Assembly: GCA_023614405.1 (NCBI GenBank)
Contig: CM042697.1
Span: 157,332,149-157,396,148 of the forward strand
Length of the DNA: 64,000 nucleotides
From: Avena insularis
Taxonomy: Eukaryota; Streptophyta; Magnoliopsida; Poales; Poaceae
Reading direction: 5' to 3'
Below are positions 12,008-25,600 of this stretch, piece after piece. Position 1 is the first letter of the stretch; each line of letters opens with the position of its first letter. Made by a program: the position numbers and the translations under genes. Below the pieces are notes generated by a model. That model was not told where the DNA came from. It was given only the letters and a program-made list of their open reading frames with translations, and made no database searches.

Positions 12008-13541
12008 TGATACATCAGAAACGTATCTATAATTTTTGATGTTCCATGCTTGTTTAGTATCACTTTGCTTTGCTTTGTCTACACTTTGACGTGTTTTTAT
12101 ATCTTTTCTGGAACTAGCCTATTAACAAGTTGCCATAGTGCCAATTGCCTGTTTTCTTCTGTTTCTGGTTCCAGAAAGGCAGAAAATCAATATTCTCGGA
12201 ATTGGACAGGACAAAAGCCAAAGTCAATATTTTGCCGTGGGCGACACAAAGCCAGAAGACGAGACGGAGGGGCGCCACAGGGTGGGCAGACCCCCCTAGG
12301 CACGTTCGGGCCCAGCCCGTGCCTGGGCAGGGTGTGGCCCTCCCGGTGGCCCCCTGCCTCGCCTCTTCTCCTATAAGAAACCCTAGACACCGATCAAAAC
12401 TCCACGAACCCTTCTGTAGCCGCCCCCACCATCGTCCCTAGATCGGGGGGATCTGAAGTTCTTCCCGGCACCCTGCCAGAGGGGAGATCATTTCGGAGGC
12501 CTTCTTCTCCGGTATGAAGCGTGAGTAGTTCCACTTTGGACTACGGGTCCATGTAGTAGCTAGATGGTTGTATCTCCTCCTTGTGCTTTCATGTATAGAT
12601 CTTGTGAGCTCCGTTCAGGATCAAGATCTAATCTATTTGTAATCATGCATGTTGTGTTTGTGGGAATCCGATGGATATTGAGATTACTATGTCAGATTGA
12701 TTAATGGTTTTGTCTATTTGGTACTATCATGTCTGTGTTGTTTGTGATCTTTCATGCTCTCCATTGTTACTATCTATCTTGGCCAAGTAGTTTCTAGTGA
12801 CTCCAAGAGGGGGTATTTATGCTCGATAGTGGGTTCATGCCTCTAGTTTCCAAGGGAAGTGACATAAATCTCTTCAGTTGTAGATGTGATGTTGCCCCTA
12901 GGGAGAAAACAATGGTCTCTTGTTCATGGAACAAGTGGATTGTTTACCATACACACTTTGCGTAAAGCAGTTGTCTGTTGCTTGCAACTTAATACTGGAG
13001 GGGGTTCGGATGATAACCTGAAGGTGGACTACTAGATATAGATGTATTTGGATGGCGGTCTATGTATATTGTTGTATTGCCCAATCGAATCTCATAGGAT
13101 CTTTTTGTCTAGTATTCAATCGTTATGCCTTGCTCAGTTCTTGTCAATTGCTCTGCTGTAATTTGTTTACCCTTCATGCCATGTTGTTTATCTTAGGAGA
13201 GCACCTCTAGTAAACTATGGACCCCGGTCAAATCTTTACCATTGATACATCTTCCACTGTTTACTTGCTGCAAACCATTCATCACCTTCCACACCATACA
13301 GTTAATCCTTTGTTACAGCAAACCGTTGAGCTTGACAACCTCACTGATTCGTTGGGGCAAAGTCTTGAGTTTGTGTTGTGCAGGTTTCCATGTTGCTTGC
13401 CACACCTTTGAGACGTTTCCTTCCTCCTTCTGGTTCGATAACCTCGGTCTCTACTGAGGGAAACTTGCTTCTGTGCTCATCACACCTTGCTCTTGGGGTT
13501 TCCAACAAAACGTCCCACGTCAATGCTGGGTGCACGCATCA
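12008..13541 (+). repeat. 5' LTR of the Athila-type element
   Basis: 1534 bp, matching 30485-32034 along its whole length with scattered substitutions (for example both carry tccatgtagtagctagatgg). It ends gtgcacgcatca, against gtgcacgtatca in the 3' LTR. Confidence 0.9.
12372..12377 (+). promoter_or_regulatory. Candidate TATA box, Athila 5' LTR
   Basis: tataag in the context cttctcctataagaaaccc. The 3' LTR has the same element at 30849-30854 (gcctataagaagccc). A GC-rich stretch lies just upstream, as is common for LTR promoters of this group. Confidence 0.5.
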
Positions 13542-13549
13542 AAGATTTC

Positions 13550-13567
13550 TGGAGCCGTTACCGGGGA
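13550..13567 (+). other. Primer-binding site of the Athila-type element
   Basis: tggagccgttaccgggga lies 8 bp after the LTR end. It resembles the tggcgccgttgccgggga form usual in grass Athila-type elements, with two differences. It would pair with a tRNA 3' end (probably tRNA-Asp in this group, from family knowledge) to prime minus-strand synthesis. Confidence 0.7.
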
Positions 13568-13757
13568 GGCTAAGGACGTCTTCACAAGGGGAATCCTCCT
13601 CAACCTTTCTCTTTACTTTGTTTTTAGTTTGCTTAGTTTCTTTTGCTTGGTTTTTTCCTCTTTTTATCAAAAACTCCAAAAAATAGTTTATTTTGGTTTG
13701 CTTTGTCTTATCAAAAACACAAAAAATTAGTTCCTGCTCTAGCTGCTGCTGCTGTTT

Positions 13758-15698
13758 TTGGCTTGCCCCACTTTTGCCAAAATGAACTCTGTTGAGAACA
13801 CCGAGTTGTGTGACTTCACTAGCACAAACAACAATGATTTCCTTAGCACTCCCATTTCTCCACCTGATCCTGATGCTACCTTTTATGAAATTAAGCATGC
13901 TTTGTTGAATCTTGTGATGAGAGAGCAATTCTCTGGTGCTAGTTCTGATGTTGCTGCTGCCCATCTCAATAAGTTTGTTGAATTTTGTGAGATGCAAAAG
14001 TATAAGGATGTATATGGAGATATCATTAAACTCAAGCTGTTTCCTTTCTCCTTGAGAGGAAAAGCTAAAGAATGGTTGTTATCCTTGCCTAGAAATAGTA
14101 TTGATTCTTGGACTAAGTGCAAAGATGCATTTATTGGAAAGTACTACCCTCCGGCTAAGATTATATCTATGAGAAGTGACATTATGAAATTTAAACAACT
14201 TGATAATGAACATGTTGCTCCAGCTTGGGAAAGAATGAAATCTTTGGTAAAGAATTGTCCCACTCATGGACTCACTGCTTGGATGATTATCTAGACTTTT
14301 TATGCATGTTTGAACTTCTCTTCAAGAAACCTGTTGGATTCAGCTGCTAGAGGTACCTTTATGGGCATCACTTTGGGTGTTGCAACAAAACTCCTTGATA
14401 ATATGATGGTTAATTACTCTGAATGGCACACTGAGAGGGCTCCACATGGTAAGAAGGTAAATTCTGTTGAAGAAACCTCCTCTTTGAGTGATAAGATTGA
14501 TGTTATTATGGCTATGCTTGTTAATGGGAAAGCTCCTTTAGATCCAAACAATGTTCCCTTAGCCTCTTTGGTTGCTCAAGAAGAGCAAGTTGATGTGAAC
14601 TTCATTAGAAACAACAATTTCAATAACAATGACTATAGGAATAATTTTGGTAGCAACAAAAATTATAGGCCTTATCCTCCTAATAATGGTAATTCCTATG
14701 GAAACTCCTACAACAATGCTAGAAGTGCCCCCTCTGAACTTGAAGTCATGCTCAAAGACTTTATTAGTAAACAAACCACTTTCAACAAGACTATAGAGGA
14801 AAATATTTTAACTGTTGAGAAAAATATATCCTCTTTGTCTGAAGCACAGTCCTCCTTGATTAATAAAATCGCTGCTAAACCTGAAACCTTGGAAAGTACC
14901 TTTGCTGCTACTCATGCCATACAAGTTACTATTGATGAAAATGTTAGGCTGTTAGCTCAACTTCATGCTAAGTGGGAAAGGGAAGCTGAAATTGATAGAA
15001 ACAATAGTGTGTGCACCATCACTAGAATGGAGACCACTAAACCACAAGAAGTCCCTATTCCTCCTCCTACAATGCCTAAGCCTATTGAGTCTACTACTAG
15101 TGATGCTAAGTTTGATTTTGATATAGATGGTTGCAATATTTCTGAAGTGAGTCTGTTCTTGCAAAAACTTGCTAGAAGTCCTGATGCTAGTGATATGCAT
15201 GTTGCTTTCAATAAACACATTACAGATGCTCTTGTTAAGATTAAGGAAGAGAAGCTAAAACACAAAGATTCTATTCCTAGGAAAGTAGAAGATAGTTGGG
15301 AACCCATTATTAATGTGCAAGTGAATGACTTTGATCTCAAAGCTTCATGTGATCTTGGTTCTAGTGTCTCTATTATGCCTAGGAAGATTTATGAAATGCT
15401 TGATTTTCCACCTTTAGAAGATTGTTATTTGGATGTTCCACTTGATGATAATGCTAAGAAGAAACTCATGGACAGTATTAATGATGTTCTCATTATGGTT
15501 AACAATGCTTCTTGTCTTATTACTTTGGGAAGACCTTTTCTCAGAACTGTTGGTACCATCATTGATATGAAAGAAGGCAACATTAAATATCAATTTCCAT
15601 TCAAGAAAGGTATTGAACACTTTCCTATGAGGAGAGAGAAGTTGCTTTTTTCTCCTCCTTTGAAAGCAACGTTTGATGTTAATGCTTCCTCATTTTAA
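13758..15698 (+). pseudogene. Athila-type gag-protease, with one premature stop
   Basis: A single frame runs 13758-15698, broken only by TAG at 14292-14294. The first part (13758-14294) holds the gag capsid-like region with KLFPFSLRGKAKEWLLSLP and the downstream AWERMKSLVKNCP. The second part (from 14295) has an Asn-rich linker (about 14600-14720, with NNNFNNNDYRNN), a likely coiled region, and an aspartic protease-like segment (CDLGSSVSIMP, then LGRPFLRTVGTIIDMKEGN). Translation may start at 13758 or at the second ATG, 13782. I see no CCHC knuckle. After the protease the frame ends at TAA 15698 and non-coding DNA follows, where RT would be expected in an autonomous relative. The stop makes this copy inactive as a full-length protein. 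Confidence 0.88.
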
Positions 15699-17815
15699 AA
15701 TACTTGATTTCTTACTTCTTGTGCCTAACTTAAAGGAGTTAAAGAAAAGTACTTGTTGGGAGATAACCCAAAAGTTTCCTTAAGTCTTGGAAGTTATTAC
15801 TTCAGTAATGACCTCTCCTTATCCTTTTTGTTTGCTTTTTGTGCCAAAAATGACCTCTAATGAGAGGGAAGTAAGATTTAGGGAGTTGCTGTCCCGAAAC
15901 AGATTTCTGTACTCCACCATAAAAATTCGTGAGGAGTCTCTGTAAGTAGGATTGAACTGAAAATTTACGAATAAATCCCCAGTATGTTATCTAACTTCCG
16001 TTAGTTTAACAGTTTTTTATTTGAGCAACATAAGATTTTTGAAAAAATTGGTTTCTACCTGCTGGTCTGTTTTGACAGATTTCTGCCATTATTTGCATTT
16101 GCTTCTTATTGATTCCTTTTGGGGAATTGAGCTTTTTGAAGGAGTTGCTAGAGTAGCTTGTGTTTTTAGTGAAATGTTTTGATGTTCCAAAGCTAAACCC
16201 AAATGTCTATTATCTTTTGAATACCCTAATGTTGCTAATGAAGATTGTGTGAAGTTTTGTATGAAGAAAAAAATTTCAGGTGTAGAGAGAGAATGATGTA
16301 ATGCGATGAAGAATGGACAAAAGGTAAATCTAGGAGATGCCACACCAGTGTCCCCAAGAAATATCCAAGAGGTACAAGCGTCAAAGCTTGGGGATGCCCA
16401 AGGCATCCCCTTCTTCATCAATAAAAAGCTTAGGTCTGTCTAGGCACTTCATTTTTATTGTTTCATGCACTGTTGTATTGTTCTTGGAGCGTCGATTTTG
16501 TTTGGTTTGCTTAGTTTGTTTAGTTTGCTTGAATAAAGTAGTTTGGACCCCCGTTCTCGCTGTGTTGTTTCAAATAAGTTGATTGGTGTTGAAAGGAGTA
16601 GTAAGTTCTTGGTTGGAAGTGCAAGAGGAGCTTGCATTGACTGTGACTTAGACTTTAGCATGACATTCTAGGTGTTGTTTTGACCTTATGCTTAGTGATT
16701 ATTGCTGTAGCATTTCTTGTTCCAAACAATTGGGATTGCTTAGTGTGCCTTGAAAGAATCATGTGTTGTTTTAGCATGCAAAAGCATAGTATTGTGGTAT
16801 TCTCCTTTGATGCTTTGTTTGGGTTGACTTGGCACATCCTCACACCATGTTATGACTATGAACAAGTCACCGTAGCCTCTATGATCATTTAGTCCTTTAC
16901 TTGTAGTACCACTCTATGCTTTGATTAGTAATGTTTTGTTGCTCTGCATGATTATGGCCATTATTGCTCTCTTAGTTGGTTGCTCCCAGTATTTTTCTAT
17001 CTTCCACTTGTATGAGTAAGCTCTACTCATGCTTCCAAATCCCACGAAACCAAGTTTTTCCAAAGTGTCCACTATAAAATCCTATGCATGGTGTGTTACA
17101 CCATTCCAAGTATATTCTTGTTTTCAGCTATCTTCCAATTAAAAAGTATTTTGTTATGTGAAAACTTAGTGATTAAAGCCCTCACGAACTTGATGGCACA
17201 CTTTATATTCTTTTACCCTAATAAACGTGAACCATTGTGACGTCTATGTTGTATATGATTGCACTTATACGTTGGAATTAGCAGAACCATGTTGTCATGG
17301 GGAACGTTTTCAACATTGCACTTGTACTTTGTACACAGTTGATATCATGCTCTTTTGTCTATGGATGTCAACGTTGTGAAATAATGAGGGAGCTTGTAAG
17401 TCCATGGAGTTATGTATTTTGTTTTAGAGGAACGCCTGGGCCGCTAGCCTAAGCCATGCCTAATCATGGTGGAAACTTGCAGCATCACCATAATGAGCTA
17501 TCTATGAAGGATCCTCAATAAAAAGCTATGCACATAGTAAATAAAAAGATCGCTGAGATGCTCATTTTCTGCTTGCCTTGTCATTTTGGTTATGGGATAG
17601 CTCCTGTACCATGTGCAAGGGGTACCTCGTTGGGGGTTCTCTATGATACACCTGTACTTACTATGACAAGAACTTACATGTGACTAAAGTTGAGTAGCAT
17701 GAGGTGTGGCCCTCATATTAAAGGGACTTGAGATTGCCAACTTATACTTTGTCAAGCATATACTCCATAGTCTGTTCACTTTAACCTTAATCACTTCAAG
17801 ATGCTTATGATAGGG
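15699..17815 (+). other. Non-coding 3' region of the Athila-type element
   Basis: About 2.1 kb (continuing at 29906-30484) between protease and PPT. No RT, RNase H or integrase motif is visible in any frame. It includes the hairpin at 16390-16410. A solo LTR is inserted at 17816 with TSD taggg. Confidence 0.75.
16390..16410 (+). repeat. Perfect hairpin in the Athila 3' region
   Basis: ggggatgcc, loop caa, ggcatcccc: a 9-bp perfect stem. The left arm with its flank (agcttggggatgc) repeats the PPT sequence at 30471-30484, so this may be a second PPT-like site. Confidence 0.7.
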
Positions 17816-19992
17816 TGTAGAGGTCCCAACCTGATAAGGTAGAGATCCATGTGTTTATAGTGCTAGTCCCTGGATCAAATAGCTAGAACCCACATTCGAA
17901 GATGTAATATCAAGAAACAAAGGTCATATTACAACTTATAACCAGGAATAAAATAATTCATTACAACTTACATAGCTCATATGGCTATCTTATTACAATG
18001 TAGCAGATATAACTATATAGCATGGAGTCCTTCATCTTCATATGCCACAGGCAATCATGTTGGTTGTAGACTTGTAATCCCTACTCAACAAACTTCACTA
18101 ACATCAAACAAACCTGCAACATAATAAGTTACAGCCACAAGGGTCAATACATTTGAATTATATTGGCAAGTGATATCATATTGATATGGAGAATCTAACA
18201 ACTACATGAATATATGGCTAAGTGGAGTTTTGGCTGGCCTTTGCATAAAATAAGTTTTCCCTGTCCTTTGAAAATAGTTTTCTCTTTATCAAAACATTTT
18301 ATCACACAATGGCACACTGGATACACACCAGGTGATCCCCTTGTTCACCCAACAAGTTTTAACTTAGAGAAATTGGGATGAAGAGATCCTTGATCAATGC
18401 AATGTCTTTGATGCTCAAAATGTCCATTACCGGGGACACGGCTAAGTACTTAGGTTTTACACTCTCGAGAGGTGGTGCTCTTTTCCCACAAGACTCGACA
18501 TGCATCGAGACGAGACTTTTCAGAAACAATCCCTCAGACCACCATGGACGCATTCCACCTATCATCACTACCACCAACTATTCATCTGGCTGAGTTCTTG
18601 CAACCTATGTAATCAAGGCAGAGCCCATATGCCATGTGGTTGCACTGGAAGCTTCTCAACACAAAACATCTCAAATCTCTTTGTTCCTGGGTGGCCATCC
18701 ACAAGTGTGATACACAAGGTAAACCATAGACATGGGCCTTGTGTAACCACTCAAAACAAAACAATCTCACCATACCACCCAGGTGACTCATTCACTTAGT
18801 TGTTTTATTAATCAAAAACTTAGTCATAGACTTTGTATAATATCATAGCATGAAAATTCCACCCTTGCATTTATAATAGCTAGGCTAAGCATACTATCAT
18901 AACATGTGTCTTGACTTAGGAAGATTCCTACCAAGATATATTCTATAGGATCTACTATAGCATAGAAACATATGAAAATAGTCCTATCATGCATACTACA
19001 AAATATCATTAATGAAATATTGAAAAGACAGGACTTTTGATGACCAAAGTATCACTTGCCTTTTTAGTAGAGAATCTAGGTACTCTCCTTGATCTTGGAA
19101 TTGTCACACTCCTCAAAGTTCACTATAATTCAATCAAGCAAGCACGCATTCAAAACTAGCATTTAAACAAATAACAAAACAAGACAACAAGAACAAAAAA
19201 ATGCATGCAAGCATGCAAAAGGTTGTTTTATTGAAAAAAAAATTCTAACAAGGTTCTAAATAATTTAAAACACCTACTGGTCTTTTCATAAAATTGGTAA
19301 TTCATTTAAAATCAAGTTAGTGAAAATAGGCCTTTTAAATCATTTTTGCTTTACTAAAAATGCCTTTATTCAAAGGAATAACTGCTAGTGTTAACAAAAT
19401 ATATTTTTAAATTCAAAATTTAGTGTTTATGGTCAGAGGGTTCAAAACAAATCCATTTGCAAAAGGTTTCACCCAAAAATCATTTTTAGAACAATTTTTA
19501 TACTCAAAATAGTCCTGTTAATGTTTCTGCAAAAACACCTAATTTTTCATAAGCAAATGACCAAACCAGGGACATAGTTGCAAAGTTTACATTTTTTCTG
19601 AATCCATTGATATAAAATTTGTAATTTTTGGACATACAGATCAAAAGTTATGGATTTTACAATTTCAAACATCTAATAGATTAAAATCCGAGTTTAAACA
19701 GAATAGTCTGGCCACGTGGCATGTTTCTACTGGCTGGTACCTCTTCGGGTGGGTCGAGATACGCGGCCGTTAGATCTAACTAACATAGCATGGCATAGAT
19801 CGAGCATACCCTTTCGTTTAAGTGAAGTAATCTTATCCGTAGGATTCAGATCCAGTGGCTCACAGCACCTTGACCGAGGCTGGCGGTATTTGGTACCTGC
19901 CTATGGTCGTCCGGCAATTATAAGGGGCAAGAGAGAGGATAATGAGTCTCGCCAGGTTTGCAGGGGTATGACGAATCTCAACATGGTCTCTG

Positions 19993-21636
19993 TGAAGGGA
20001 ATATGTCCTGAGAGGCAATAATAAAGTGTTTATTATGTGTATTCCAAGTATATGATAGATGTTTATTTTGCATGCTATAATTGTATTAATACGGAAACTT
20101 TAATACATGTGTGTTTAATAAACAAACAAAAAGTTCCTAGTTATGCCTCTCTCATAAACTAGCTCGTTGATTAGCAAGATGATCAAGGTTTCCTGATCAT
20201 GGACATTGGATGTTGTTAATAACGGGATCACAACATTAGTGTAATGGTGTGATGAACATTCATCCGAAGTATAGCATTACAATCAAAGTCATTGAGTTTA
20301 TATTGCTATAACAACTTACGAAGTGATCCTAATCCTTAGACCATGAGATCATGTCAATCACTAACACCGGAAGAGTTTCTTGATAACATCAAACTTCACA
20401 CCATAACAGGGTGATTATAAAGATGGATTCAGAACTAATAAAGTGTTATGTTGAGGCTCATGGATCGAGAGTGGAATTTGTTCATCCCGATGACGGATAG
20501 ATATACTCTGGGCCCTCTCGGTGATATCACATTGATTAGCTTGCAAGCAAGTGATTTGATCACTAGAATGTTATATCACAGGAACGAGAAAAGACTGCAT
20601 GTCGGTAACGAGATCAAACTAGGTATGGAGATACCGATGATCGAATCTCAGACATGTAATATATCGTGAAACAAAGGGATTAAGATACTAGCGTAAAAGG
20701 TTCCGACGATCACAAGAAAGTCATCGTTGAATGTGTGGGAGTCAGTATGGGTCTCTAGATCCCGCTTCTGATTATTGATCCGAGAGGGGTCTCGATCATG
20801 TCCGCATTATTCACAAATCGTAGGGTGACACACTTAAGAGACACCGACATCCAATTGGAGCAAAAGTTTCATGCCAAAAGAATGAACAAGCGCAGGAATT
20901 TATTTCACTAGATACCGAAACAGGTTTTCGGGTGAAATTGCATAAAGTTGTTATGCATGTGAAATGGAATTCTAGCAAGGGGTTATTTGTGAATGTTTTT
21001 CATTAAAGTAATTGACAAAATTCTGAATAAAATAAAAGATTTTTATTTAATGAGAGTTTGCATTAAATTTGGTGGAAATTTAATGGGAATTTGAGTGGAC
21101 TTTTGAGTGGAGGAAATTTAAAGGGCATTTTGTGAGTGGAGTGTCCACCCACATGAATGAAGGAGGGGAGGGCATCCCCATGGCAGTGGCCACCCCTTGG
21201 GTGCCCCTCCTCCTATAAAAGGAGCCCGTCCTCACTTGTCTCTCACACCTCCTCGTGAAGGATCTCTCTCCCCCTCTAGAATTTATCCCCCATGGTCTCG
21301 GACTAGCGAGATACATGTTCCCGGTGGCTATTCGGCAAGAAAGAGTTGTGCTTCCGCTGCATCGCTGGAGCGAGGAGGCGGAGGTTGCTCGGTGCCTCGA
21401 ACGTGTGTGCGAGCACGGATGCGCTGCTGATTTGCGGCGCTAGGACTTCCTCTCGATCTTGAGATCGGCAAGAGATCGTCTACATCAACCACGAGTTGAA
21501 CTCGTTAAGATTTGTCGGTCTTCAAGGGTATGTTCTCTATGGATATACATCCGCCCGTTGTTTGTATCTAGTAGATAGATCTTGGTACATAGTTCCCATC
21601 GTAGGAAAAAAAAAATTCTATGCTGCGAACCCTACA
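19993..21636 (+). repeat. 5' LTR of the BARE-like element
   Basis: 1644 bp, starting tgaagggaatatgtcctgag and ending ccctaca. It matches 26680-28327 nearly throughout. A third, related LTR lies reversed at 50063-62970. Confidence 0.95.
21214..21220 (+). promoter_or_regulatory. TATA box of the BARE-like 5' LTR
   Basis: tataaaa in ctcctcctataaaaggagcc. The 3' LTR has the same at 27908-27914, and the reversed copy at 50458-50464. Conservation in three copies and its position about 420 bp before the LTR end support a promoter. Confidence 0.75.
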
Positions 21637-21637
21637 G

Positions 21638-21650
21638 TGGTATCCGAGCC
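21638..21650 (+). other. Primer-binding site of the BARE-like element
   Basis: tggtatccgagcc lies one base after the LTR. It matches the initiator tRNA-Met complement tggtatcagagcc except at one position. Confidence 0.85.
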
Positions 21651-22692
21651 GGATCTATGCGTAGATACTTTACACGGGTAGTACACATATGAGTATGTGG
21701 GCGATGATGATCATGTTGTTGCTCCTTTGTTGTAATTTTGGATATTGGTGGCATAGTGGGATGAAGTGGCCCGGACAAACTTTACATGTCCTCGCACATG
21801 AGACCTGTTCCACGCTTGACATGCAACTAGTTTGCATAAGTGGCTAGCGGGTGTCTATCTCTCCTACTATAGTCAATATCTATTTTGCAAGCGAGTTGTC
21901 AACAATTTGATTATCCTCGTTGTGGTTCATGTTCGTAGGTAAGAACGGTTCTATCTCGAAAGCCCTAAGCCACGTAAAACTTGCAATGGATAAATTAGAG
22001 GCGTCTAGTTTAGATTGTTGCTGGGCTAGTGTTATGATATGGTAGTGTTGTAAGTAGAAGTATGAGATGATACTCTTACAACACACATAGCGTGTAAAAT
22101 CCATTGACCTTGGATTTACACATATAGGTATGATAGTGATCATACCACGATGCACATGGTAGAGATCATCTACGCGAACCATATCATTTCACTAATAAAC
22201 ATATGATGTTTGATTGCATCTTATATTGCTTGTTTAGCGCTTTGTTAGCATAATAAGATGATCCCTCATTTAAATATCAAGATAAGAATGTGTTCTTCCT
22301 TTAGTATGCACCGATTATGTTTTCATCGCTCCAAGACATCACGTGATGATCGGGTGTTCTTGGATCCACGACCATATTTCGGGTGTAAAACAGTTACACA
22401 CGCGAATACTAAGGTTCTAACTTGGCGAGCCTAGCATGTACAGACATGGCCTCGGAACACGGACCGAAAGGTTAAGCATGAGTCATATAGTTGATATGAT
22501 GCCCATTTGATGCTCGCCTTTGAAGCTATACCGACTCACGTGATGATCGGACTTGGTGTAGTGGATTTGGTTCATGTAATCACCGAAAAGGCACGAGGGA
22601 TGTCGTTTTTGAGTGGGAGTTCATTCATAATATGAATTAGTTGAACTCAATCTATCATACACTTAGTCTAAACTTTACAAATTCTGTTGTAG
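21651..22692 (+). other. Untranslated leader of the BARE-like element
   Basis: About 1 kb between primer-binding site and gag start, with no coding domain. A long leader here is usual for BARE-type elements, where packaging and dimerisation signals are expected. I cannot place those signals by eye. Confidence 0.6.
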
Positions 22693-25600
22693 ATGGCACC
22701 ACCTGCTTTTAATTTCAATGTGTTCATGGAGAAAGAGAAACTAGCAACGAACGGTAGCAACTTTACCGAATGGGCCATGAATTTGAGGATTCTCCTCTCT
22801 GCTGCACAAAAGCAATATGTGCTAGAAGCGCTGTTAGGCCCCCCACCTTTAGATGATGCCCCTGACGAGGAGAAGAATGTCTATCAGACTCGTTAGGAGG
22901 ACCACAACTTAGTTCATTGCGGCATAATGTATGGGCTAGAGCCGGAACTTCGAAAGCGTTTCGAAAATGGCAATGGGTGAGTTGAAAATGATTTTCGACA
23001 CACATGCTGCCGTAGAGAGCTACAACGCTTCAGAAAAGTTCTTTAGCTGCATGATGGAAGAGCACAGCTCCGTTAGTGAGCATGTACTCAAGATGTCGGG
23101 TTACGCCGATAAGCTTGTGTCCTTGGGAATATCGATTCCCATTGACTTAGGCATCCATCGTGTTCTGCAGTCTCTGCCACCTAGCTATAAGAGCTTCGTG
23201 ATGAACTATAATATGCAAGGCATGAAGAAGTCTCTCCCCGAGCTTCTGTCAATGCTTAAAACTGCAGAAGTGGAGATCAAAAAGGAACATCAAGTGTTGA
23301 TGATCAATAGGAACACTGGTTTCAAGAAAGACAAGAAGGGAAAACGGAAGGGAATTAAGGGCGGCAAGCCTGTTGCCGCGCCTGAAAAGAAACCCCGAGT
23401 TGGACCTAAGTCTGATTCCGATAGCTACTATTGTAAGTGGACTAGCCACTAGAATCTAAACTGCCCCAAGTATCTGGCAGACAAGAAGGCCGGCAAGGCA
23501 AACAAAGGTATATATGATATACATGTTATTGATGTGTACTTGACTAGTGCTCGCAGTAGCACCTGGGTATTTGATACCGGTTTAGTTGCTAATATTTGTA
23601 ACTCGAATCAGGGGCTGCGGAACAAGCGACCGCTAGCAAGGGGTGAGGTCAAGATGCGTGTCGGCAATGGATCAAGCGTTGATGTGATCGCCGTCGGAAC
23701 GCTTCCTCTCCACTTGCCGTCGGGATTAGTTATAAACTTGAATAACTGTTATCTGGTGCCTGCACTGAGCATGAACATTGTATCTAGATCGTGTTTGATG
23801 CGAAGTGGTTATTCATTTAAATCCGAGAACAATGGTTGTTCCATTTATATGAATGAAATCTTTTATGGTCATGCACCGATGATGAATGGTTTATTTCTAT
23901 TAGATCTCGATGATAATGTTACACATATTCATAATGTTGATGCTAAAAGGATTAAACTTAATGATGATATATCCGCATATATGTGGCACTGCCGTCTAGG
24001 TCATATTGGCGTTAAACGCATGAAGAAGCTCCATTCGGATGGACTTTTGGAATCACTTGATTATGAATCATTTGATACATGTGAGCCATGCCTTATGGGC
24101 AAGATGACTAGAACGCCGTTTTCCGGTTCAATGGAACGGGCGACAGATTTATTGGAAATCATACATTCTGATGTATGTGGTCCAATGAGTGTGTCGGCGT
24201 GAGGTGGATATCGTTATTTTGTTACTTTCACGGATGATTTGAGTAGATACGGTTATATCTACTTGATGAAACACAAGTCTGAAACCTTTGAAAAGTTCAA
24301 GGAATTTCAAAATGAAGTGGAAAATCATCGTAATAGAAAGATCAAATTTCTACGGTCCGACCGTGGAGGTAAGTATCTAAGTTACGAGTTTAGCACTCAC
24401 ATGAAAGAGTGTGGAATTGTTTCACAACTCACACCTGCCGGAACACCACAGCGAAATGGTGTGTCGGAACATCGTAATCGTACTTTATTAGATATGGTTC
24501 GATCTATGATGTCTCTGACGGACTTGCCGTTGTCATTTTGGGGTTATGCACTAGAAACTGCTGCATTCACTTTAAATCGGGCACCATCTAAATCCGTTGA
24601 AAAGACACCGTATGAATTGTGGTTTGGAAACAAACCTAAGCTGTCATTTCTTAAAGTTTGGGGATGTTTATGTGAAGAAACTTCAACCGGATAAACTCGA
24701 ACCCATAGCGAAAAATGCGTCTTCATAGGATACCCTAAAGAAACTATTGGGTATTCCTTCTATCACAGATCCGAGGGCAAGGTTTTTGTGTTAAGAATGG
24801 ATCCTTTCTAGAGAAAGAGTTTCTCGCGAAAGGTGTGAGTAGTCGGAAGGTAGGACTCGAAGAGGTTGTGGAACCTTCTCTTCAAAGTATGGCGAGTAGC
24901 ACAGCGCCGGAAGTTGTTCCGGAGTTGGCTCCACCTATTGAAGAGGGAACTAATGATAATGATCATGAAACTCCAAAAGAGAGTACTACCGAACCTCGCA
25001 GGTCAAACAGGACGCGTGCAGCTCCCGAGCTGTACGGAAATCCTGTCATGAATTTCATGGTTGATGAAAATGATGACCCTGCGACGTATGAAGAAGCGAT
25101 GATGAGCCCGGATTCCAACAAATGGTTAGAATCCATGAAATCCGAGATGGAATCCATGTATGAAAATCAAGTTTGGAACTTGGTGGAATTACCTCACGAC
25201 CGAAAGGCCGTGGAGAACAAATGGATTTTCAAAAGGAAAACTGATGCTGATGGTAATGTGACCGTCTATAAAGCTCGACTTGTCGCAAAGGGGTTTCGAC
25301 AAATTCAAGGAGTTGACTATGATGAGACATTCTCTCCCGTAGCGATGCTAAAGTCAGTTAGGATTATGTTAGCAATTGCTGCATATTTCGATTATGAGAT
25401 ATGGCAGATGGATGTCAAAACCGCGTTTCTCAATGGTAATATTGAAGAAGAGTTGTATATGATACAACCAAAGGGTTTTGTCGATCCTAAGGATGCTAAC
25501 AAGGTGTGCAAGCTTCAGCGATCCATCTATGGATTGAAGCAAGCATCACGAAGTTGGAATCTCCGCTTTGATGAGGTGATCAAAGAGTTTGGATTTGTCC

